From Polytrichum commune (lineage: Eukaryota; Streptophyta; Polytrichopsida; Polytrichales; Polytrichaceae), in the NCBI GenBank assembly GCA_950295325.1, contig OX485803.1, positions 4,342,001-4,406,000 of the forward strand: a stretch of 64,000 bases of DNA, given 5' to 3'. The notes beneath the pieces are model-generated. The model saw only the letters and a program-made list of their open reading frames with translations. It ran no database searches and was not told the origin of the DNA. Position numbers and translations under genes: made by a program. Below are positions 1 to 10,541 of the stretch, piece by piece. How positions within the stretch are numbered: position 1 is the stretch's first letter; the number at the start of each line of letters is the position of its first letter.

Positions 1-520
1 TGGTGACCCTGTTTTAGGAGACGTAATTGTAATTTGACCTGAATTTGATATTTCAAAGTGAAAACCTTTGCTCGTTCAGATACACGTACTGTCAATGATT
101 TCCTCTGAATGCCCAATCTCCAACCATGTTTGTCGTCGTCGTGATTCACGGAAAATATGTACGTGCATGCTGAACTGCAGATTTAATAGACAGTTGATTG
201 ATCCAAAAATATGTTCCCCAGGAAAGTTTGAGAGCTTGCAGGTCGAGCATAGCGCAAGACTGTAACTGGAGACTACTCCCCTACCGGCACCCATTTTTGA
301 CTGTGAAGCGTATTTCACTCCATGTAAGAGGTCTTCACAGACAACAAACCGCGGTGCAGAGGTACACTACCAGAACCCCTTGTATGCTCCTACTACAAGT
401 TGTTGCATATATTGGAGTATGGGTTTTTTGAATTCGCATTTCATATGGGAAATTTTTGGAACGTTGTGGTTGTTTATGCAAGTCTGTTGTTCATTTCGTG
501 GTTGTGTTTCTCTATTGCAG

Positions 521-2405
521 ATGAGGCCTCCGGATGCACGCATGCAATGCTCCTGCTCATACAAATGTAGACATGGCAACGATGGTTACGCCTGGGTGTG
601 TCGAAGGACATGGCATAACCATCAGCGGCTATCCGCAGCATGCACAATACATTCATGTATTCAACGCAGTCTGGAAGGGCAGAGGGCAGCACAACAGAGT
701 GGCACAACACAGAGACCTCAAGGTGCACAATATTTTATCTGCACATGTGAAATATGTGGAGGTAGAGAGTGGCGAAGTAGGAACATTGTTGCTAAACACT
801 TGCAACAGTAATTAGTAAGAGGACGCCTCCACAGTCTTGCACCATGTTTGCTGAGAAATCCGAGCGTAGCGGAGGAGGATGGTAGATTAATATTGTATGA
901 AGGACTTGTGGAACCCATGGAAAACATAAGGGAGGGTGAAGGGCAGTCCGACAACGCAAATGTGCAGGGTAATGGACAGGTTGGTCTTGTGGAGGCGAAT
1001 TGATGCACAGGTGAGAACAAAGAGAATGCAATTCGAGAAAACTTGTAACAATAGGTGAGGCGTTTCTGACTCGCACTATTGAATTGCAGGATCTATTCGA
1101 TAAGAGTCATATGTCCACGGGTTTGCAAGGACAAATTCTGTGCCTTTTGTTTGATTCACGTGATTCGCGTTCGAGGAATGGTGAGGAAGTATTTGATGTA
1201 GGGAAGTTGTCATTAGGAAAATTGCTGACATTGAAAAGAAAAGAGGGGAACGCTGAACTTAGCAGTGTGGCCGTACCAGCGTCCTGGAAGCAATTGATCA
1301 GCTTGTATCATAAATTAGGCATGCCAGCAGCTCAGAGGTGGAGAATATGTGTAGGACCCGATGATAGTCAGCATGAACCGCATTTATTGCCTCCACATGA
1401 AGAGGATGTAGTAGATGGAAGATTAGAATGTTGTTGCGTACTAGCATCTCGTGAAACATACAAGAAGGATTGTACTGGATGCGGACAAAAGTGTAGGAAA
1501 TGCCATAGGTTAAGAAAATTTGCTATTGCTTCTGAATACATAGAAATTAAGAGTTGGCTTGGTTGTATGTGTCGGAGTCATACCTTTTGTCACGAGATAT
1601 GGAGGAACCAGTCGGATTGGATGGGACATGGCCCAAACTATGAACCACGTAACGTGAGGCAGTTTTGGCACGGAGCGAAGTTCCGGGAGTATCAAAAAAT
1701 TTGGAATGCGGAGAGCACCTGGGAAGGGCCGCAGCGATGCCAAGCGAAGGGTTGTGGACAATATTACAAAGCATTCCCTGATCCAATGAAGTCTGTAGAA
1801 TTGTGTGAAAATTTTAATTCCGAAAGACGTGAGTATGCATTCGCATGTACAGAGTGTGGAACTTTGGTTGAAGGTCATAGAATTTCGCATAAGGTACTCT
1901 CACTTGTATTGTATATGTGGTAATTAACACCTAACATGTGATTTTTTTCAATTAGTGTTATTAAATCTTAGGGAAATTTTAAAAACTTAGAACTGATATG
2001 TATGGAATTGTATGCGCATAGGGCAACCCCAAGAATTTAGCGCTCATGGCGCATTGGGACGGTTTTCAGAGTGCCCGCACTCGTCAGCGTGATTGCTGGA
2101 CTTTAGAATTTTTTGTGTTGAATGGTGGCAAGGATTTGCATCTATGCACTTTTCCCATAATGTTGATTTCCATAAGTTCTGTCAAATTTATAGAAGGCAA
2201 CCATGCGATGGTGTTGAGAGCATGCCTCAAACCATTTATAACGGAGTTGGAAGAGTTATTTGTAAATGGTTTTAGAACTTTGTTTTTATATGATTCACAA
2301 ATAATATGTATGAATCTTGATGTGCATGATATACGAGAGCCTATAATTTTGAGAGTTATGTTGATGAATTTCACAGGGGACCATCCTGCCCAGTCCAAAG
2401 CATGA
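521..2405 (+). pseudogene. Decayed Tnp2-type (CACTA/En-Spm-like) transposase, N-terminal and central part
   Basis: Several open segments on the plus strand read as pieces of one Tnp2-family DNA transposase. The first (521-811) follows a good splice acceptor (tctattgcag) and holds two finger-like clusters, CSCSYKC and CTCEIC, the latter followed by GGREWRSRN. The second (1084-1890) is cysteine-rich, with SWKQL, QRWRICVG and LLPPH, then CGQKCRKC and FWHGAKFREY. The third (2046-2402) carries WDGFQSA, RDCWTLEFF and TGDHPAQ, which match the Tnp2 core (PF02992) as I know it. The segments lie in different frames. A possible intron (donor after 1890, acceptor about 1955) separates the last two, and stop codons interrupt the reading near 1970-2045. 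Everything downstream of the GDHPAQ block is lost, and so are both element ends. It is almost surely a dead element. The family call is firm for the last segment and weaker for the first. Confidence 0.72.
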
Positions 2406-3285
2406 CCAATTCCTTTCAATTCCTTTTATAAAATTGTATAATCAAGACAACTAGGATTGCCATGTTAAAGGACTGCAAAGGACTACCCCAAAATAGTTGA
2501 TTTATTAATAGAATATGACATTTCTCTAACTATAGATTTCAAAATATGCATCATTCATAATATTGTTAAGAAACTTACGGGTCTTCAAAATTGACTATTC
2601 AATCCTTATGGAAGAGACATTATGTTTGTGTACCCCAACTATGAATGTCCCTTAGTGGTGTGGCTTGCCATTTGGAGTTACACATTGCTGTACAAACTTT
2701 GCATTAAAAACCATATTTTTCCTCCCTATGTAGCATGAATAGCTAGTAAGCCTACCTATGCACATCAAATAATAGAAGATAATTTATATGGCAAAATATG
2801 ACATCATCAATAAATAGTTATAGCAACATCTCGGGGAGATCAATGTCAATATTTTAGGAGATAATGCGAGTTAAAATATAGGGTCCATCTAATTTGAAGG
2901 GGATAAATTTTAAATAATTTGTAGGGCTACTATAAGGTCCATGAAACGATACATAATTTATTACATATAAAGTAGGCTATGTAGAAACATCGTGTAGTAT
3001 TTATGTATTTATTAATAAGTTAGCCTTGACAAATAGGGGGCGTGAATTTTTTCTTAGTAGGGTGAGTTCAGTTGCTAACTAATAATATCTTATGGATGAA
3101 AAAGTGTAATGTCGTCGTTATTTTCTAGGATGAAGGATGGATGACGGGGGTTTCTTCCTTGGTCATGCATTCCCTTCGCTTAGATGAAAGACCCATTTGA
3201 GGGTTTTGCATACCTTCATTTCCATGCAGTTAGGATTAGAGAGGGCTTTGGTTTGGATTCTTTGCAAATCTCATTCATTTCAGTT
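2406..3285. other. Intergenic, nothing recognised
   Basis: AT-rich sequence directly after the Tnp2 fragment. I see no coding pattern, no paired inverted repeats and no RNA gene. It may hold decayed remains of the same element. Confidence 0.5.
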
Positions 3286-3567
3286 GTGTGTGGCTAGGGT
3301 TTGGATTGGGCATTGCAATTCTCCTTTGCAACTTACCTTTTGCATGGTGAATTGGCGATTTGAGTTAGTTGCGTGGGGGTAGGGTTTGGCTTGGGCCTTT
3401 CTTCTTCTTTTTTCTTTTTAAAAAAAATAAAAATTTAGCTTACCTTGGCCGGTCATCCATTGATGTTGGGTGCGGCTAGAGTTTGGATTGGGCGTTGCAA
3501 TTCTCCATTGCAACTTTCCATTTGCGTAGCGAACTAGCGATCTATGTTAGTTGCGTGGGGGTAGGGT
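3286..3567 (+). repeat. Two-copy direct duplication of about 100 bp
   Basis: Positions 3286-3384 and 3468-3567 are near copies. Both run from a ggctag.gtttggattgggc start, through gcaattctc.ttgcaact, to the same end, gttgcgtgggggtaggg. They are separated by about 80 bases that include an A/T-rich run. The unit does not look coding. It lies just upstream of the gypsy relic and could belong to its leader or LTR, but I cannot show that. Confidence 0.7.
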
Positions 3568-4436
3568 GTCACACACCTCTTCATGAGGAGTTCCCGCAAC
3601 ATCATGGGCACAAGGGGGACCCCGGAATGACACCCGAGACTCGTGGCGCATAAGTGGGTGAGGGCCTTGGGTGTTGAGGGTTAGGCCATGAGCATTGGGT
3701 AGCTTATAGCATCCGGATTCTACAATGCTTAAAAACTCCCAATTAGAGGTGTGAGCTAGGAGATATGGCAATTTAAGTGGGGTGCTACCTAGGGAAATGC
3801 CTAACACTTCAGGGGGCGCTATGGTGGGACAACAATGACATGGGAGTGGTGTCCAAGATTGCTGAGGTTAGAACAACCATAACTTCTACAATACTTTGCC
3901 TGAACGGGGCAAGTGAGGAGTCCATTGGCGTTTGCATGAATAATAGATGACGATGGACTGGTTGCCTGATGGAATCAAATATCAAAGGATGAAGTTATGG
4001 AGGTCTGAAGCTGCTGAGGGACATCATGCACAACAGCTAAAGAAAAACGTCTACCTAACCCCAACTTTTAGGAGAGGAACAAAATATTACTTGACAGTGA
4101 GGTAGGGGCCCTTCCCAAAGTTCTAAAGGCTTACATGGGTGAGGCAGCAATGCCGACCGACCCCACCGAAGCATAACAACACGGCCTCCATAGGCGTTGG
4201 TCCAACGTGGGGGCATAGTTGCCAAATATGCCTCGAGTTGTTGTAGTGCTGCTTTGGCAACGCGATGATCAACTCAAGATTGGATTTTCATTCATGAAAG
4301 CCCACATCTAATTATTGGCTACCTACTAAGGGGAAAATCCCGAATACATGTGTAGGAAGGATGGTTACCAAGCTATGAGCTTGGAGGTCCGAGGTATATA
4401 GACAAAATGATTGAACACCTCATGATGTAAGGTGTT

Positions 4437-5547
4437 ATGCATGCCTTCTTCTTCAACAAAAAGTTATCCAAAGTAAATATGCCAAGTACATTCTTGGGAC
4501 TTGACAATGTTAGATATATGACAAATTTTTTTTTGGAAATAGACAACTACTTTGATATCCAAAAGCCCAAAGAGGACGACAAGATTTTCATAGCGGTTAC
4601 CTTTTTAAAAGACCATGTGTTACATGAGTGGATTGGTAAAAAAAAAGCAAAAGCCCGAGGTGATGGCAAACTTGACTTGGGTTGGTTTCAAGGAGTTATT
4701 TATTGAGAAGTTTACGTTGGAATACCAAGAATCGCATAAGAGAATGAACTTGATGCAAATGAGGCACATTAGGTCTCTTAAGGCCTATGTGTACGATTTT
4801 AAAGCCCAAATCAATGCTACACCTAAGATAGACGAATTTGCTAAGAAATGCATCTTCTTAGGTGGGTTGCAAAAGTGGGTGGTGGACGTCTTGTTCAAGT
4901 TCCCAAAGCTTCTCGAGGACGTAACGGGGATCATCAACATTACGAAGAAAATTGAAACCAATAATCCCGAAAGGAAGTCAAAAGACCCTTCATAAAAAAA
5001 TGGCTTAAGCCGAAATATGTCATGAGGCAAAGAGCGCATGAAATTTGGGCCATCACACTAATACAAAGGACAAGCTAAATGTACAACTTCCAACAAGGGT
5101 GGAAACTAAAGAGGGAAACCATCAAATGTTACAAATAAAAGATGTGACATGAATGACAAGCAGTGTCACAAATGTGGCAAGTTTGATTACTTAGAGGTGG
5201 CGTGCCCTGACAACAAGATGAGTACCAAGACAAATCATGCTTGTGTTGCCAATCAGATATTAGAAAGTGGCTTTGTGGCCAAAGCTAGTAGCTTTAAACC
5301 AAGGCTAAGTCTCTTGTACCTTGAGGCTCAAATCAATAAAATCAATATCTCATGTTTGGTTGACATAGGGGCAAAACACTCTTTCATGAGCCAAAAGCTT
5401 TCAAAGGAGTTGGGTTTGCCAACCCGTAGATCAAGCAAACCCATCAACGTGTGGTTTGCAAAGGGCGAGCCGCATGAAACAAAGGAGGGCGAACCTTGTC
5501 CTCTTTCTAAACTGGTCTTCAAAACCTTCGGTGACCAACACTTGTAA
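4437..5547 (+). pseudogene. Ty3/gypsy-type retrotransposon relic: Gag, zinc knuckle and aspartic protease
   Basis: Three plus-strand segments follow Gag-protease order. 4437-4706 contains FLGLDNVRYMTNFF and an HEWIGKKKAKA block typical of a plant retrotrans_gag domain. A +1 shift leads into 4615-4995, which continues with FKELFIEKF and SLKAYVYDFKAQ. Segment 5149-5547 begins with a zinc knuckle, CHKCGKFDYLEVAC, whose spacing fits CX2CX4HX4C except that the histidine position is Tyr. It continues to the protease signature LVDIGAKHSFMS, where the usual D-T/S-G is D-I-G. Reverse transcriptase, RNase H and integrase are absent, because unrelated sequence starts within about 260 bases. I could not identify flanking LTRs. 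The element is non-functional. Confidence 0.78.
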
Positions 5548-5809
5548 GTTGAAGATTCTTTAATGAAGGCATGGAAGTCTAGCAGCCCGTGTTCACGACC
5601 CTCTTCACGACCCTCCATATTCTAGCATACCACCATAATGTGGTTGGATGACGACTTACACTCAAATACATGCAAACACCTCCCACCCACTATTTTCTAG
5701 AATCTAGCGGGCGAGCGGCCTACATGGAATCTCACCCTTAGTGTAGCAACCGGTTCTCCGGCTCTCCCCCTCCATTGTATGTAGCCCCGGCCGCACGAAA
5801 CAAATGTAA

Positions 5810-6171
5810 GGGCCGGTTCACACTATGGCCAAACTTCAAGAGGAGAAGCGTTTGGACCAATGAAAATGCAGAAATGTCCAAAGTCCATCCTCTCGGCCTT
5901 CACACTAGAGGCCGAAGTCCAAAGGATGTCGCCTCCAAAAGAGCCTAGGTGGCAGCACGTTTAGGAAGTTATGGCGCCAAGAGTTCGGCCTCTCGAGCAA
6001 AGTTTGGGTCGAGCAAAATGCTCGATCCAAACTTCCGTCGAGAGACCGAACTATTTTTTCAGTGGATTATTTTAATATACTTTTTCAGCCCAAAGGCTTC
6101 TCCTCTCGACATAGTTTGGTCCATAAAAGTGACACTTCTCCTCTTGACTTGGGCATAGTGTGAACCGGCCC
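5810..6171. mobile_element. Tourist-like MITE (PIF/Harbinger type) with TAA target duplication
   Basis: A 362-bp element is bounded by inverted repeats that begin GGGCCGGTTCACACTATG on the left and end as its reverse complement on the right. Similarity continues for about 40 bases (TCAAGAGGAGAAG on both arms). TAA flanks both ends (5807-5809 and 6172-6174), which is the 3-bp duplication typical of PIF/Harbinger insertion. The centre (about 5982-6050) holds a second inverted repeat around gtttgggtcgagca, so much of the element can fold back. It has no coding capacity, so it would depend on a transposase supplied elsewhere. Confidence 0.85.
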
Positions 6172-6174
6172 TAA

Positions 6175-9100
6175 GAGATTAACAATGATTGTTGTGTTGA
6201 GGAATGTGTGTTTTGAAAAATGCTCTGTAGTCACTTTGGGGCTTGTGAAACTTTAGAGACATGGCATGGCCGCCAGCTAAGCCTGCAATTCACTGACAGC
6301 ATAGCATGCATCCCTCTCAAGTTGCCAGGTGGCCCTTGCCCTTTCCCCCACCGCCTTTCCTATGTCAGTAGTTACTTCTAGTACTGGGGGCTCTAATTGA
6401 AGTATCATCCTTTTTTTAATTTGTTTTTGGAGCCAAAGGACTCAGACGTGTGGCCACCTTGCTCCACTATCGTAAGCAAGCTACTAACCGTGCACATTTG
6501 ACTTTGATGTTTTATTTTTTGAGGTGGGTAGCAAAATTTTCCAAATTTGGTATTTGAATTAAATTAATGGCTCACTTAATATTAGTGTTGAAAAGTAAAA
6601 TGGAAATTTTTATTGAAAAATCATGGCCTTTTCATAGTTTTTTATGCAATTGTATTGGGCATTGGAAATTAACTACCTTAACCACTAACCGTGCACTATC
6701 AATGTTCATTCAACTTTTGCTACAGGCGTTACAAAAGAAGCTCTCTTTCTGGCAAACACGACTGTTGGACGTTGTTGGCTTTTAAGCCTCATTTCTTGTT
6801 TTTTCTCAACCTTATTATCTGTTGGGCATTCTTGTTTTTCCTTCTTCTTCAGTTCTGCTACCTTCTCCTTTTCAATCTGCTTCCGGATTTTTTCATCATT
6901 CTTCGCTCCACCTACATGAGTGATTTTGAGCTTCGTCAGGCTTACAGAGATTCACTCTAGTGTGCTACTCCATTGACCAATTTTATGCAGTAAGATATTG
7001 TTATAAACCATCTACCTCTGTATGTTTCCACTAGCATTTTAACTTCCTTCAAACAAGCAGATTATCCCGATGATATATTCAAAGCAAAGCTCATACACAT
7101 GCAGTATCACAAGATACATTGTCAAAGAACAAAACAACAATAGAGGAGACGAACGGTGAACAGTAGAGTAGTGAACGGTGAAGTGCACGGTAAAGTGCAC
7201 GGTTAGTGGCTATGAGCGGTAAGTGGCCTATGTACGATATATATTGTATTTAGTGTCGCCAATTGTATTTCTCTTGCTCGACACCAATTGTAAACCGCCC
7301 ATGCAGTGTCACCATCACTAAATGTAAGCCTAACGTTATTTGTCATTCTTTGTGAATTCTAATCAATTTACAGTGTTGCGATTGTTATTGTCACTTACTA
7401 AGCGAATTTCCATCCAAATTTCAATCATTCATGACAATATTTCATTGCATAAATGTTAGGATGTAGAATACTAAACCAAGATTGGATGACCTAGAAGTAA
7501 GTTGGGATGACAAAATCTGCAAACTTATTCATAAGAAGTGTCGTTAGACAAGTTACCACAATGACATAAAATACCATATGACACTAAATACATATATGTA
7601 GTGTAATAGTTATGTCGAGTAGAGAGAAGATCTCATAGCCAAGACTCATACTGCCAACCACTCACTTTGATTTTCGGTATCTCTATCATATGGTCGTTCA
7701 GGGTCATCTCCAACGATGATTGAACTTATTATCATGATGAGTTGTAATTCATGTGGTAGTAGGTTAACGTTGGACTTCCCAATCCTATGAGAGGGTTGTT
7801 CTTAGTGCATTCACTTGATGTTGGTTATGGAATTATCATGGACAAGTTTTGAGGTGAAAATGGGATTTGTAGGATCTTGAAACATGGGAGATGAGCTACT
7901 TTGAGGGGGGGGGGATGGGCATTAATAGCCCTTTTGATTTTTACACCATGACAATTGAAAGGAGGGATGCTCAAGATAATGCTATGTTTTATCCCCCAAA
8001 AGAGGCCTTTGACTCATTAAATTCACATGGAAATGAGCAGAATGCTTGATTAATCCACTAGATGGGAACAACTCATAGCTGAGCACCTCCACAAATTCTC
8101 ATGCCATGAATGTGTATACTACAATGGGCTAGCCACCTTGTGTTTGGAGTATAAATTGTTCCATAGTTCCAGAGAATCTCCTAAAAATCAGAGAGTGTCC
8201 AAATGTCAAATTGAACAGTCAATGTGAGCTCACATACTGTGTTTACATAAACATAAAAAAGTATTTCACTTTTACAAGAATAAACATCATTGATGTTCAT
8301 GTAGAGTTTGCATTGGAGCGGCAACCCATCGATTGGAGTCAACACCTTCACATGAGCTCCCAACACAAGAAAAACATGACCACTTCCCAATTTGACATTT
8401 TTTCCCCACATTCTAATCATCTTCAAATTGCACGGCTCATGTGTCTATGGGTAGATATGCATATTGGCTTGATGTTTATTGTTACTTTGATTGCGGATGA
8501 ATGAGTTAGGTGCGGTTAATGAAGGAAAAATTACTCATCAACCAAAAGTGGGTTGCTTGGGAAGTTAGAAGTTAAGATAAGCAGACTTTGAATTAAAAAC
8601 ACTTTTAGTCTGCACCCACTTCTCATAGTCATCAACCATAAATTTTCAGAGCTCCTATGACAATCTTATCAATCGTCAAAGTGAAGATTCTCTTTCTTAT
8701 TGAACAATCATTTAGGGTTGTTCATCTCAGTTATCAGTTCATGTTTGACTAGCGAACCTTGAGAATGGTTAACCAGCTTTTGAACACAAAGTCCAATCTC
8801 TTTGAAACACATGATGCCTTGTTGGTATTGGGGCGGCACTCCTAAATCCACCCCACCCAATTGTTATATTTAAATTGGGTGTCCGTTTAAGATGAGTGAC
8901 TGAAAATTTAAGGCCCCCCGTTACCTTTATTTTAACTTACACCTTGCTTTTGATGTGGGCCCATCAAGCATCAGAAGCATCTACATAAGCTGGAGGGTTC
9001 TCGGTGCAGCTCTTGGCGATTCTTAAACTCACCTCCTCTTGTGAAGGGCATGAATTTAGGCAGGAACTTGGACTTTGGGATTTGTGGATCTGATTTTCAT

Positions 9101-9224
9101 TCGATCGAGTATCTGATGAGATCAAAAGCTTACAGGTACATTGAGATTTGCAACAGAATCACCACCATTCTTGGAGTATATCGTGATGTGCATACATTTG
9201 TAATACACTATTGTAGGTTTGCAT
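6175..9224. other. Intergenic, nothing firm recognised
   Basis: About 3 kb without a convincing gene. Small features are a pyrimidine-rich stretch near 6830-6900, short direct repeats of an aacggtgaa/tgcacggta theme near 7150-7210, and a G run near 7905. Open frames are short and lack recognisable domains or splice structure. Any promoter or first exon of the ABI3-like gene could begin near the end of this stretch, but nothing shows it. Confidence 0.4.
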
Positions 9225-9249
9225 AGAGAGAGAGAGAGAGAGAGAGAGA
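9225..9249. repeat. (AG)n microsatellite
   Basis: An uninterrupted run of AG dinucleotides, about 12 units, lies about 0.85 kb upstream of the first recognisable ABI3-like coding segment. Confidence 0.95.
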
Positions 9250-9780
9250 TTAGTAGAGAATAAAATGGTAATTTGTTGACGGTATGGAAGTAGCACAAGC
9301 TATGGACAATATGCATTAACTTTGCTTCATGCGACACTAATGTAAACTACAGAACAGCCTTGAGGCTACCATAGTGATGTGGAAAGAATAGCAACAAGAG
9401 TTAAAAGTCAACACGGCCCTGTTGGATTGATTTGTACTCTTGATGAAGCTCAGCCTGGCAGACATTTGCAGCAAAGTTGAATTTGCAGAACGATTCATCA
9501 GTCATAAATTAGTATAGTACTACAGAGTCTAGCTCTAGAGGGAGTAATGTAAATTTAGAAGAGAATCTAATGGTGATATGTTGAAGACTCATATGTAGCA
9601 GAGGCTATGGACATGGATCATTCTATTTCGTGTGATGATGGCGTAAACTGCACATTAATTCGCGGCCCGTGGTTTCTCCAGACTATTTCGGGTGTCGGAT
9701 GCAGATTAACAGGCCTAAAGCTATCACGGTGATCATATGACAAGAATAGCAACAAAATCTGAGAGTCACGCCACCCGGCC
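9250..9780 (+). repeat. Diverged tandem duplication upstream of the ABI3-like gene
   Basis: Two blocks of roughly 170-230 bp, about 300 bp apart, share an ordered series of words: agagaat...atggt.at.tgttga, then agctatgga or aggctatggacat, then gtaaactac or gtaaactgc, then gaatagcaacaa, then agagtcacgcca or aaagtcaacacg. The first spans about 9250-9430 and the second about 9550-9780. They look like an old local duplication in the gene's 5' flank or leader. No coding pattern is clear. Confidence 0.6.
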
Positions 9781-10076
9781 AAGATTTCACTTCAAGAAAT
9801 TGAAAAGTGGATGTCACCAAGAAATCCAGCAATGTCACCAGGTTCATGATTCCCATTGCGTCCAGTTCCTCTCGATCGTTTCCTGTAGTTTTTCTGTAGT
9901 TACAAATAATGACCTAAGTTCCTGACATCGTAAAGAGTGCTTACAACCTCTAAAGCTCGATTGTGTCTAAATCTTGGCCATATAGTTGCCTGCATACTAA
10001 ACCTCCAGTGACTTGATGTTTGCAAGTGATCCACCTCGCGGGTAAGATTTTTTCAGTGTTTTGAAAAGAATAATGT

Positions 10077-10541
10077 ATGGCAGGTAACGCACCAGCTACG
10101 GTGCCAACGGTGACACTGGAAAATTACACACGAGACTTATTGCGTTGTGTGAAAATCGACGCTAGATCACTCACACAGACCATTCAAAGGCTAGGTGGCG
10201 GTGACCAAGGTTTGCAAGTCTTGCTCTCTCACATTAAACTATGGGCCAAAGAACGGATGAGTGCCAACTCGATTGCGGAAAGGTTAGAGAGTCTATCTGG
10301 TACGCTCAATGCATCATCATCGGTGGAGCATGCTCTCCCTAGCTTTTCCGACAACTTAAATGCAAACCCCGAAGACGAGCTTATCCCCTATGCAATTACT
10401 GGTAATGACCGACCTACCTCGTTTCTCTGCAATTGCAAGGCAAGAAGATTTTCTGTCTTATTCATGTGGCTTTGCAGATTTGAGCGAAGTAGGGACAAAG
10501 TGGTTGCAGGATGCAGGTCTGCCATCATCTTTCTCAGCTAA
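10077..10541 (+). other. B1-domain coding segment of the ABI3-like gene
   Basis: The open frame starts at ATG 10077 (MAGNAPATVPTV). Its residues 13-60 match the ABI3/VP1 B1 region: an acidic/basic helix leading to LGGG and then LLSHIKLWAKE, paralleling the family's R-L-G-G-G...LL..I..W pattern. The same start could instead be a splice acceptor (tatggcag followed by GTAACG), so ATG 10077 is not proven. After about residue 110 the frame probably leaves the true reading. The +1 frame from about 10,410 to 10,551 (ending SSFSAKST) looks more like its continuation. Confidence 0.7.

Noticed and set aside
9041-9226. Short open frame upstream of the ABI3-like gene, possibly a first exon
   Set aside because: No A1-domain resemblance and no clear splice donor joining it to the B1 segment.
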